Source: Cervus elaphus (Eukaryota; Chordata; Mammalia; Artiodactyla; Cervidae). From it: a stretch of 64,000 bases of DNA. Location: assembly GCF_910594005.1 (NCBI RefSeq), contig NC_057816.1:41316797-41380796 (forward strand), written 5' to 3'. The translations under genes and the position numbers were made by a program. The notes beneath the pieces were generated by a model. It was not told the origin of the DNA. It searched no databases and saw only the letters and a program-made list of their open reading frames with translations. The first letter of the stretch is position 1; each line of letters starts with the position of its first letter. Positions 54,578 through 64,000 of the stretch are shown here, piece by piece.

Positions 54578-55323
54578 CTGCAGAGTTGCCAGGCGGAGGT
54601 GGTGGCTAGAGCTGGTGAGGAGGAGGAAAGGCAGAAAATTATGTCCTTACTCATTGTTCTAACTGACACCTAAATAAGGTTGGACATGCAGCTCTGGGAG
54701 GGGTATATTTTCATGAAGAAAGAACAAAGAGACCTGGAAATTTGATCTCTTAGGCTGGGGGAATTGCTTGATGAAAAATACCACAGGATACTCAAGCTCT
54801 CTGCTGCTTCTAGAACAGCGGCTGACCGGCCCTCGTTCATGGGGAGCAGACGTGAGAAATAAAAGGCTCAGTTATGTTTGACTGAATGATGCTTCCTACG
54901 GAGCCAGAAACGACAAGCAGTGATTTCCTATCAATCGTCCCTTAGGTGACTATTTTAAAAGCAAATGGTCCCTATTGACATGAAAAAAAAAAAAAAAAAG
55001 AAAGCAAGAACATTTCTGGGTATGCATTTTTGCCCTTAACCTAACTGGATATTTGGAAGACTTTGAAATGAAAAATTGCCCGGTTCCGGGAGGGCAGCAG
55101 GCAGTAGGGAAGTCTGTGTCAAGGTCATTGGTATGCCTGTGTGAGGAGGGAGCTGTCGGAGAAACTCAGCCTCTCCTGTCTGGCAGGGAGACAAGGTCCT
55201 TCTAGGAACGATGACTCGGGCCAAAGCTGTCCCAGTCTACTCAGGCTTTCCAGAGAAGTTGGGAAGGGATTCCTCTTCCCTTGAGCAGCCAGATCTCAGA
55301 CACATTTCACGTATCCTTTCCGT
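54578..55323. other. Stretch without a gene
   Basis: An A17 run at about 54982-54999 without a recognised element before it. Otherwise nothing. Confidence 0.3.
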
Positions 55324-55520
55324 CAGTGGTGGCTCAGATGGTAAAGAATCTGCCTGCGATATGGGAGACCCGGGGTAGATCCCTGGGTCAGGAAAATCCC
55401 CTGGAGAAGGGAATGTCAACCCACCCCAGTGTTCTTGCTGGAGAATTCCATGGGCAGAGGAGCCTGGTGGGCTACAGTCTGCGGAGCCGCAGAGTTGGAC
55501 ACGAGTGAGCAACTTTCACT
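55324..55520 (+). mobile_element. Bov-tA SINE
   Basis: Sense copy, GTGGTGGCTCAGATGG to GAGTGAGCAACTTTCACTC. Flanks TCCGTCAGTG (about 55319) and CCCGTCGGTG (about 55525) may be a diverged TSD. Confidence 0.91.
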
Positions 55521-55791
55521 CACTCCCGTCGGTGAGATTATCTGTAACCAGCTCCCTCTGTCTCCACATTGTTTCAACAGTCATGTTGCCTGAGCAGTGC
55601 CTCTGAGGTTTTGGAGCCCTTTCATGGGCCAGGGCAATGGCAGGAAAGGTAAAGTTCAGAGAAATGATATGAAAGGGGAAGAGAATTTGCCACCTCAAAA
55701 TGTACCTCTTTGGCATAAGAATCACTTTGATTATTTTTAAGAAATAGCTGACTACTGGAGAAGCTCTGAGTGAAGAAGCCACCCTTTTGTA

Positions 55792-56000
55792 AGGGCCTGG
55801 TGGCTCAGTGGCAAAGAATCTGCCTGCCAGTGAAGGGGATGTGGGTTCGATCCCTGGCTAGGAAGATGCCCTGGAGAAGGAAGTGGCAACCCACTCTGGT
55901 ACTCTTGCCTGGGAAATCCCATAAGTGGAGGAGCCTGGAGGGCTACAGTCTGTGGGGGTCACAAAGGTCAGATAGGGCTTCGTAACTAAACAACAGCAAC
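55792..56000 (+). mobile_element. Bov-tA SINE
   Basis: Full-length sense copy from GGGCCTGGTGGCTCAG to CGTAACTAAACAACAGC. Confidence 0.92.
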
Positions 56001-56469
56001 AAGAAATATCTAGAAGCGAAATCTCCTTGTGTAAGGGTGTCTTCCTCTTGGTACCCAGAAAATAAGAATGGCCGAATCTCTGGAAATGTATCAATGGAGA
56101 AGGAATGGATTTACTCTCTCTCTTGTCTGTAGCTGGAGATGGTACTTAAGGTGGTGGTTTGGACCATTTCAAGAGTTAATCAGTTTTCCTGGGTTCTCCC
56201 ATGAGTACAGGAGGTATACATATTATTAAATGTCTCTTTGTGCTTCTCTTGTTAATCTGTCTTTAATTATAGGGGAGTTTCAGCCAAGGATCTACAAGGG
56301 TAGAGGGAAAATTATTGCTCCTCCACCAAAGTATTAAAGGAAAACACAGAGAAAATGTTTTAAAGGACCCCTGGAACCTTTTGTTTTTAAGCCTTGCATA
56401 TTTGGCTTTCCTAGTATGCCTCTGTTCTGCTATACTACTCCCCTTTGATATTCCAGTTAGATGGAACAT
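56001..56469. other. Stretch without a gene
   Basis: Nothing recognised. Confidence 0.3.
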
Positions 56470-56650
56470 CTATTCTCTGCTTCCTCCATGCCCCTCTCCA
56501 GAGATTACCATGATTTTCATGATTCTGGGCTTCTGCTTTTGCTCTGCCTAGAGTTCTCGTCCTGGCAGACACATTTGGGACTCAACTCAATGTCACATCA
56601 GGGATGCCATCTCTAGCTCCTTTATGCAGGGAGCCTCTTGAATCCATGAC
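56470..56650 (+). mobile_element. L2 LINE fragment
   Basis: Sense L2: GGCTTCTGCTTTTGCTCTGC, AGAGTTCTCGTCCTGGCAG, CAACTCAATGTCACATCAG and GGGATGCCATCTCTAGC. Confidence 0.6.
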
Positions 56651-56694
56651 TCATGAATCCATGAGCCTCAACCATGACTCCTATGAGACAGAAC

Positions 56695-56895
56695 AGTGGT
56701 TCTCAAACCCTGCACTCTGAGATTTCTTGGGGGCTTGTTTAGAACACAGATTCCTGGGTTCCAATCCCAGAACTTCTGCTCAGTATAGCTGGGGTGAGGC
56801 TAGGACCCTGCATTTAAAGAAGCCCCCAAGGGATTCTTGTAAATCCTGATACTGGAGTCCCACTGCTCCACCAAAAATGGGGAATCATCTGACAA
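56695..56895. mobile_element. MER5-type DNA transposon remnant
   Basis: Starts GTGGTTCTCAAACCCTGC and continues GGGGGCTTGTTTAGAACAC, AGATTCCTGGGTTCC, AACTTCTGCTCAGTATAGC and TGCATTTAAAGAAGCCCCC, in the order of the hAT-Charlie element MER5. Nonautonomous, no coding sequence. Confidence 0.7.
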
Positions 56896-58359
56896 GACTT
56901 TGAAAGCTCTGTGGTCAAATAGTTATCTGTTTGAACTGGTCTGGTTCCCTTGAAATGATACTGGCTTTTCAGGTGCAGATGGAGTCTCCAATGCTGAGCA
57001 CAATGCCTGGCACATAGCAGGTTCTCACCATTCTAGAAAGTCAGGGGAGAGATCATCATTTTACTGATAAATGGGGACTTATGGGACACCCAACTGGCCT
57101 TCAAACCCAGGCTTGAGTGTGAAAGTTGTGAGTGAGACCTATATTTCACATGAAAGGTGGTTTGCACAAGAGAGGGAAAGAAATCATTAAGTATAAACAC
57201 TTGAGGGGGCACTAGAACCTTACTTTTCTGTTCTGTTTATGCTTGTTTGAAGTTTTAGGCTAGATTCTATTGAGGCTATTTCTACCCCCTTCCTCCTAGG
57301 AATGCAATAAATATATTTGGGGAGTTTGTTAATGTCATTCTCTTTTTTTTTTGGAAGTGCTTCCCCAAACCCTTCTGCCACTCTTGAGTCCAGAAAGAAC
57401 AGAATGATGATTGTTTGAAGTGACTTCAATTTTCAGGCACAACCGGCCCTGAATGAATACCAGATTCTCTTTTTAGAACTTAAACCAAGAGATCCAGAGA
57501 TTGTCAGATGGCCATGGGCAGGGCAGCTGAAAGGTCAAGTTGCAAACAGTCAGTACCATGGCAACGCAGTGGTCCATGCAAACTGGTGTTATGAGATTTC
57601 ATGAAGGAAGAGCCTTGCAGAGAAGGTGGTCCAGGGAGAAAACGAATGAAGAAGAATGCAATCAATTTCTAGCAGTACAAGAGGCCATGTGTCTCCAGAG
57701 GGCAGCAGTTTGGATGGATCAAGAGGCTAGCAACTCACTGATTTTTTGGTTCCTATGTGGCTCAGCTCTGTTTCCCCTCATTGCCCTCCTGATTCCTTAT
57801 AACCAAACTTTCTCATCTTAAGCTTGCTTGAATCTCTCCCTTGAAACTGAAGACAGTGAACCAAGGAAAGATCCACAGGCAACCTTGGCATAAATAAGGC
57901 TACCTGCTACCCCATTGCTCCTTGCTATTGAGGGTCCCACAGCAAGCGACCATCTTGTATTTAACTTTGATGAATCCCGTCTGGTTTTCTATTTAATCCT
58001 GGGCTAAAATTGTTCTCCCTTCCTTTTGCTGGGTTGAGAATCTTAGTCCCAGTTGAAATATACTAAGACTCAAATCTGAGGAAAGTTTTAATATACAGAC
58101 TCCCTGGATTTAGGAGTCAAACCCCAAAAGCAAGATCATCTTACCAGAGCTCTGAGCTCCATCAGTGATAAGCAATTTGAATCCATGGAAGTCAGCTAGG
58201 AAACTGTGGGCTGACTTGGTCAAAAGATATATTGATACTCCCCCTACCAGCTCCGTCAACTAATCTGTCAATAAATCAACTATTCCATCAAATCTGTGCA
58301 AATTCACTGATTATAGGATTTATTCAATGAAATGTTATACATGGAAATAAGAGGTTCTA
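56896..58359. other. Stretch without a gene
   Basis: 1.46 kb; L2-like end at 56985-57030 (ATGCCTGGCACATAGCAGG). A 93-codon frame at 57540-57821 has no family resemblance. Otherwise unrecognised. Confidence 0.35.
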
Positions 58360-58590
58360 AAAGGGCAACTTTACAACCAAACATATCTACTTTGCAGCCT
58401 GTTCCATCACTTTTTCCTTCACGAGTTTGAGCAAATTCACTTAACTCCTTTTAGGTTCCATTTCTCCGTGTCCAAAGCAAAGTTAATAGTCTCTCCCTTG
58501 GGATGTCTTAGGAGTATTGCAATGTATAATGCAGGAAAAGTTCACAGCAAAACACTCAGGGCATAGTAAATGCTCAATACATGTTTCTCT
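58360..58590 (+). mobile_element. MIR SINE
   Basis: Sense MIR: CACGAGTTTGAGCAAATTC, CCATTTCTCCGTGTCC, GGCATAGTAAATGCTCAAT. Confidence 0.6.
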
Positions 58591-59199
58591 TCTTGCCCCA
58601 CATCACTAAGTTACATAAGAGAGCAGAGACAAATTTCTTGTATTTTCTCCCATATATCTTCCCAATAGCTGCCAACCCAGAGCCCTGGTAAACTTGAGCG
58701 AGCTGTGTTGTGTTAGATAGTTGCCCCTCCGTGGTGTCTCTGCCCTAGTGTGCCGTAGCCGAGGGGAGACCCACCGCCCCCGAAGTTAGAATGCCTGGAC
58801 TCCAGTTCTGCACCATAGTCTCTCCTTCACTCTCTCCCAACCAAGAAAGGGTGGAATCATCCCAGATCACCAGCTTCTTGTAAAGACTGCATGAGAAATT
58901 GGAGAGGAAACATTCGGGCATTGTGGGACCCTCACAAAGGATGGGTGAAGACGGCCATGACTCTTAGACACCCTGAGGCCAGGGGAGCTGCTCTTCTAAG
59001 AAGGCAGGTTCTGAATTTGGCAACCTCAAGTCATACTAGTTGGAGAGAAGGTGAGAATGAATTATTGCAGAATGGGAGGGGGTGGAGTAACGTATGGAAT
59101 AGTCAACACTAGCCTTTCAGACAGTCATTTAGGACACTGCTCTCAAAGCCTTGTAGGTAGGTCAGCACCTGGGTGTCGTTAGGAAGACAGGATCTCAGG
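58591..59199. other. Stretch without a gene
   Basis: Nothing recognised. Confidence 0.3.
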
Positions 59200-59290
59200 C
59201 TTCACATGGAGCCACTGAACTGAAATCAGCATTTTGACTAGATCCCCAGTTGATTCCCGGGTTCACTGAACTTTGAGAAGCACTGTAGTC
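59200..59290. mobile_element. MER5-like remnant
   Basis: ATCAGCATTTTGACTAGATCC, CCAGTTGATTCCC and the terminal CTTTGAGAAGCACTG are the end of a MER5 element, in opposite sense to the copy at 56695. Confidence 0.6.
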
Positions 59291-59619
59291 TGGTAGAGTC
59301 CATATGAAACTGGCTTTCAGCAGGCTTCTAATTAGAATCATGGTACAAATCTCGATATTGATTGAAAGTCCCTCCTGTCAATCAGTCAGGAAGAAGAAAA
59401 AACCCTTTTCCTTTTTAGTTCTCTCTTCTGAGGAAACATGGCCTTCAGCTGCTTTTTATTTATATAATGAGTTAGGTTTCAGAGGAAAGATAATGCATTA
59501 GTTTCATTAGCACCTTTGACAGCAATGGTTGATGAACGGTTCGCTTGTCATATCTGAGAGGAAGGAAGGGTAGCCGAGGGAAATGGGTACATACACTCGT
59601 GGGAGGAATACAATTTCCA
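59291..59619. other. Stretch without a gene
   Basis: Nothing recognised. Confidence 0.3.
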
Positions 59620-59785
59620 TACACTTTCACTAATTCCTCACAAAAACTCTATTAGGAGTTTTATTGTCAGTACTTTATAGGCCAGAAACAGGCCCAGAGA
59701 GGTTGAGTACTCATACACTTGGTGTAGTGGGGTAGAGCTAGAACTTACATGCAGGCCTGTCTGACTTTAAATCCTATATACACTG
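59620..59785 (-). mobile_element. MIR SINE
   Basis: Antisense MIR: CTTTCACTAATTCCTCAC, AGGCCCAGAGAGGTTGAG, GGGGTAGAGCTAGAACTTAC and AGGCCTGTCTGACTTTAAATC. Confidence 0.7.
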
Positions 59786-59804
59786 TTTGTCCTAGGTGCT
59801 CTTT

Positions 59805-60350
59805 ATAAAAAAAAAAAAAAGAATTGGAGTATAATTGATTTACAATGTTGTGTTAGTTTCAGGCATACAGTAAAGAGATTCAATTTTTACACATATTCAC
59901 TCTCTTTTAGATCTTACCCATATAGGTTTTTACAGAATATTGAGTAGAGTTTCCTGTGCTACACAATAGGTCCTTGTTGGCTATCTTATATAAAGTACAG
60001 TGTGTATGTTCATCCCAAGCTCCTAATTTGGGCTTCCCAGGTGGCACTAGAGGTAAAGAATTTGTCTGCCAATGCAGGGGACATAAGAGATGCAGGTTTG
60101 ATTCCCGGGTTGGGAAGATCCCCTGGAGGAGGACATGGCAGCCCACTCCAGTATTCTTGCCCGGAAAATCCCATGGACAGAGGAGCCTGGCAGGCTATGG
60201 TCCACGGGGTCACAAAGAGTTGGACAGGAATGAAGTGACTTAGCATGAACCCCACCTCCCATTCCGCCCCCCCCCCCCATCACGTTTTTCCCTTTGGTAA
60301 TCCCAGGTATGCTTTCAAAACCTGTTAGTCTGTTTTTGCTTTGTAAATAG
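59805..60350 (-). mobile_element. Artiodactyl L1 3' UTR, split by a SINE
   Basis: Antisense. Here the left end shows an A-run rather than T, then GGAGTATAATTGATTTACAATG, TTGAGTAGAGTTTCCTGTGC, ATGTTCATCCCAAGCTCC; after the SINE it resumes with a C-run (60267-60278) and CTTTGGTAATCCCAGGTATG, TTTTGCTTTGTAAATAG. Confidence 0.78.
60030..60250 (+). mobile_element. Bov-tA SINE inside L1
   Basis: Full-length sense copy, GGGCTTCCCAGGTGGCACTAG to GGAATGAAGTGACTTAGC, placed within the L1 3' UTR. Confidence 0.93.
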
Positions 60351-61585
60351 GGGGTTTCTCTTGCTGCTAATAAATTAATGCAAATGTAGTTGAAAACAAC
60401 CATTTTATTAATATTACGCCATGGAGTCTGTAGGTCAGAAATTCCAGACGAGGCGCTGTGGGAATGCCTTGTCTCACCCCTAAACAGCTAGGGGGAGTTT
60501 ATGTCTGGGACTGGATTAGAGAAAAGGCCTCTTTACCTCCACATCTGGCAGCTGATGGTGGCTACCAGCTTGGACCTCAGCTGGTGCTGTGGACCAGAAA
60601 ACCCATGTGTGGCTTCTCCAAATGGCCTTGTCTCGCTAACACTATGGCCACCCCAGAGGAGTTGCACATCTTCTGTGAAACCCCAGGGATCCAAGAGTGA
60701 GCGTCCCAGTGAACAAGGCAGTGTCACCGCTGCTGACTGAGCCTCAGAAGTCTCCAAGCCTCTGTCCTATCCCATTCTATTGGTTACAAGTAAGTCACAA
60801 ACTTGCCCAGATTCAAGGGGAGAGGACACAGATCCCATCTCTGATGGTGGGATTGTCAAAAGACCTGTAGCCATTTTTCTTTACTTTCCAAAGTTTGAGA
60901 GGATACCCGCAGGGTCTACTTTGCTAGAAGAAGGTAGATCACTTGTAGCTGTGTTTTACTTCCCACTGTTATCCAGGACCAGCTCTATTAAGCAGGAAAG
61001 CGGCAGGTGGGACCACAGGCTGGGCCTCACCTGTAGGCTGACTTGTTGACATCGCCCAGTTGTCTTTGCAGCTTTGCCAAGGTGGATAGGACTTTTGAGC
61101 TCTGGTGTGCGTCAGCGGGAGTTAGAAACCTCCATGAAAGCTGCCAACAGAGACTGAAAGCAGCTAGGTGGAGTCTTTGTGTCGTTTGGAAGAAAAGTTT
61201 GATGCGTGGGAGGCGGACATTGGGTTGGTGATAACTGGCAAAGATGACAAAAGGCATTCATGCTTTCCCATTACTTTCAGGGTTCTATTGCTTTTTGCGC
61301 TCTCTTGACCTGATTTACTTTGACAAGAAAGACTCCATCTTCCCACATGTTGTTGCTTCTCAGTTTACTGGAGTCAAATGTCAGGGAGGCAATAGAAAAG
61401 ATAACTTGTGAACCTGAGGGGAGTTAGCAAATCCCAGGGAAGAAAGCCCTAGATAGGTGTAAAAAGATCTTAGCTTGATTCTGATCGACTGCAGTCATGC
61501 TCCAAATAAACAGTTTCTCCGTGACTCTCTGTGAGACCTGAAAACCATCCTCTGAATGATTCACTGAGTCTAGAAGGAAGTATCT
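60351..61585. other. Stretch without a gene
   Basis: A possible old repeat at 60390-60480 (GGTCAGAAATTCCAGACG). Three overlapping frames at 60458-60757 are 74-80 codons on both strands and not recognised. Confidence 0.3.
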
Positions 61586-61602
61586 CACCTAACATAATGC
61601 TT

Positions 61603-61810
61603 CAGTTCAGTTCAGTTCAGTCGCTCAGTCATGTCTGACTCTTTGCAATCCCATGGACTGCAGCATGCCAGGCCTCCCTGTCCTTCACCAACTCCTGGAG
61701 TTTACTCAAACTCATGCCCATTTAGTCAGTGATGCCATCCAACCATCTCATCCTCTATCGTCCCCTTCTCCTCCCACCTTCAATCTTTCCCAGCATCAGG
61801 GTCTTTTCAA
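61603..61810 (-). mobile_element. BovB LINE 3'-end fragment in a SINE's TSD
   Basis: 208 bp antisense, CAGTTCAGTTCAGTTCAGTCG to CATCAGGGTCTTTTC. A 12-bp TSD AACATAATGCTT (61591-61602 and 61810-61821; the first A may be shared) lies within the left TSD copy of the neighbouring Bov-tA. Confidence 0.94.
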
Positions 61811-61821
61811 ACATAATGCTT

Positions 61822-62044
61822 GTGTGCATGCTAAGTCACTTCAGACGTGTCCAACTCTTTACAACCCTCTGGACTGTAGCCAGCCAGACTTCTCTGTCCA
61901 TGGGAATGTCCAGGTAAGAATACTGGAGTGGGTTGCCATGCCCTCCTCCAGGGGATCTTCCAGACCCAGGGATGGAACCCATGTCTCATCATGTCTCCTG
62001 CATTGGCAGGCGTCTTCTTTACCAGTAACACCACCTGGGAAGCC
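61822..62044 (-). mobile_element. Bov-tA SINE
   Basis: Full-length antisense copy, GTGTGCATGCTAAGTCACTTC to ACCACCTGGGAAGCC. Its TSD is CACCTAACATAATG, at 62045-62058 on the right and 61586-61599 on the left, now separated from the SINE by the BovB fragment. Confidence 0.95.
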
Positions 62045-62058
62045 CACCTAACATAATG

Positions 62059-63298
62059 TTCAGTGTTGAAAAGGTCACTGTTGTCAGCCTCGGATGAGAA
62101 TAACCCTTGGCCTAAGAAGACGGAAGGCCATGAGCAGAGCTGACAATAACAGTGAATGTAATAGCCATAAAAGGCTCTGCCGCGTGAGGAAGAGCTCCCA
62201 CATGCCACTCTGTGTGCTGGATGTCCATATCACCTCACTCTCCCACGGCCAGGACAGTTCCTGTTACATGAAGGCAGTCTTTCAGCAGCTTTGCCCAATG
62301 ACTGAATGATGGTGTAGCATCATTACAGAGAATGGCTTCAACAGCCTCTAAGTTGTCAATGTGCAGTTGTGAGTAGAAGCCCAGTCCTCCAATTTGCTGC
62401 CCTATTTTGTTCCCCCAGAAAACCACCAACCTAAAGTCAAGCCATTAACAGAGTCATCCTCTTCCATTGTAGAGCTTTCCAGCAGGTGATGCTACGGCAT
62501 CGCAGGGACTGATTTTCTTTTGCCATGTGAAGAAGAGGCACAAGGACATTAATATGTATTCCCCGTATATCATGACCTGGGGCTTAGTGGTTAGGCAAAT
62601 TAAGGAGAACAGGGAAGGCACAGGATTTATTGAGATTTATGAGCCCAAAACAAGATAGGTGGATCAGGCCGTGAGTGAGCTGGCGCATGAACACAGACGT
62701 TGAAAGGAGGGTGGTGAAACCTGTGCCCACCACACATTTTGCTCTGAGGACTCTGAATCACCAAGGACCTGAAATCTTCTGATATGAGGAACTGCAGCAG
62801 AAGCAAAGTGGTCTTCTGTCTGAAGCAGCCTTGACTCCAATCGCTGTGCCTTGGCGGGCTGCCCTTCTGCCTCCGTGTAGATGGACATGATTTCCCCGCA
62901 TGGAGCTGCGCTCGTCATCAAAGAAGCAGCAAGAAGATTCTGCAGACTTGGAAGTGAGTGTGGTGCTTGCTGAGATAACGATGAACCACAGCCTCAGGTT
63001 TCAGGTTTTCAGAGATCCTGGCACAGATACAAACAGTGGTGCTGTCCTCAGTCTTAGTTCCAGACGAAACTGGACCAGGTCCCAGACTCCATCCTAAGCC
63101 CATTTTCCCATACTCTCTCTCTTCAGGATGTGGAGAATTGGCTGGTCTATTTTCTTCAAGTAAAGAATGCTGTGTTCATCCACATACTTGCTGCCTTCGG
63201 AAAGTGCTCAGAAACTTTCTTTGGCACGTGGAAAGGAGGCTTAAAATCTGATGCTAATTTGTGTTTCTGTGGGTGAGACTTTATAAAAGCTCAGCATG
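62059..63298. other. Stretch without a gene
   Basis: 1.2 kb, nothing recognised. Frames of 60-85 codons on both strands only. Confidence 0.35.
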
Positions 63299-63440
63299 GG
63301 GGACTTCCCTGGTGGTCCAGTGGTTAAGAATCCACCATCCAATGCAGGGGATGTGGGTTCGATCCCTGGTCGGGGAACTTAGGTCCTGCAGGCCCCCAAC
63401 TAGACGAGCCGTGTGCCACCATGGAGACCCAGCAAAGCGC
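63299..63440 (+). mobile_element. CHR-type SINE
   Basis: GGGGACTTCCCTGGTGGTCC head with box B-like GGTTCGATCCC, then GGTCGGGGAACTTAGG and GAGCCGTGTGCCACCATGG, and ACCCAGCAAAGC. No long A tail. Confidence 0.85.
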
Positions 63441-64000
63441 ATTTCTCCTTCCCTGCGTCTAGTGTCCTCGTCTGTGTTAGTTTGGACACATCAGAGGTCT
63501 AGAACTTAGTCCAACTCTCTGGTCGGGAGTTGTGGACCCCATGGGCTATTACTTTAGGCTGAGAGGCCAATATGGTGTGTGAAGCCATCTCTCACCACAG
63601 ATGTCTGCTGGCCTCCTGGTGTTTTTGCCACAAAAGGAGAAGTGAGAGTGTGGATGGATGAACACAGCTTCCTGCTCACTCCCCACAGATGGGATTCTAC
63701 GTGATTTCATTTCAATTCAGGGTAATGGAGTTCCTTCCTCTGCTCCCCCAGTCCATCCTATCCCATTCCAGCTCAGCCCATCCCCTTCCATTCCATCCAT
63801 CTGTTTTGCAACTTTCATTTCACTTATTAGATATAAAATTCTATTCCATTAACTGAGCCCCCCAGCCCCCATGGGAGGACAAAACATCCATTAGCCACCC
63901 AGGGACACATGAAGGTTAGTAAATCCCAGGCAGCCCATCATAAAAATGACTTAGGGAGTTTACCAAATTATCTTCAGTTTAATCCACTCCAAGCTCCTCC
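63441..64000. other. Stretch without a gene
   Basis: A pyrimidine-rich CCATT/CCAT-repeat-like passage at 63745-63805; otherwise nothing recognised. Confidence 0.35.

Noticed and set aside
57540..57821. 93-codon plus-strand frame with a hydrophobic C-terminal stretch
   Set aside because: No family resemblance and a length easily reached by chance in 64 kb read in six frames.
1..64000. CRISPR arrays, operons, integrons or other prokaryotic systems
   Set aside because: The repeats are dispersed, diverged retroelements with TSDs; no regularly spaced short repeats and no bacterial gene organisation.

Overview
This is mammalian nuclear DNA from a ruminant. The proof is in the repeats: about thirty Bov-tA SINEs (tRNA(Glu)-like head plus a BovB-like tail), eight copies or fragments of the RTE-clade LINE BovB, CHR-type SINEs and artiodactyl L1 3' ends. 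Bov-tA and BovB together occur only in ruminants. I cannot name the species from the sequence.

I find no host protein-coding gene, rRNA, functional tRNA, CRISPR array or bacterial-type operon. The coding sequence I can support belongs to retrotransposons and is broken or truncated: the BovB endonuclease/reverse transcriptase at 45.1-47.9 kb and two C-terminal pieces of L1 ORF2 (7.06-7.30 kb, minus; 53.79-54.21 kb, plus). Most other open frames in the window lie in SINE or LINE sequence. The window reads as intergenic or intronic DNA; strand and distance to any gene cannot be told.

Layout: 0-9.5 kb holds the end of an LTR, several SINEs, an L1 insertion with a 14-bp target-site duplication (TSD), and an old MaLR-like LTR split by a BovB fragment, a Bov-tA and an ERV LTR. 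10.1-13.45 kb is an old antisense L1 with two BovB insertions (one with an inverted 5' end), a second L1 fragment and a SINE. 14.4-22.6 kb holds old L1, L2, MIR and CHR pieces, an L1 with an inverted 5' segment, and an ERV-like LTR. 22.6-31.5 kb is the most repeat-poor part. 31.5-31.9 kb has a Bov-tA flanked by unusually long direct repeats. 32-45 kb mixes MIR, L2 and Bov-tA copies with a (GT)n tract. 45.1-47.9 kb is the near-complete BovB. 48-64 kb holds further L2, MIR, MER5-like and SINE copies, a young-looking L1 with a 16-bp TSD, and a BovB inserted into the TSD of an older SINE.

The elements do not form a pathway. Their relation is parasitic: Bov-tA tails match the BovB 3' end, consistent with the known use of BovB machinery by these SINEs. 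The most unusual observations are the 87-bp direct repeats flanking one SINE, the inverted-5'-end BovB, and several insertion histories that can be ordered in time. I found nothing that supports a novel multi-gene system.
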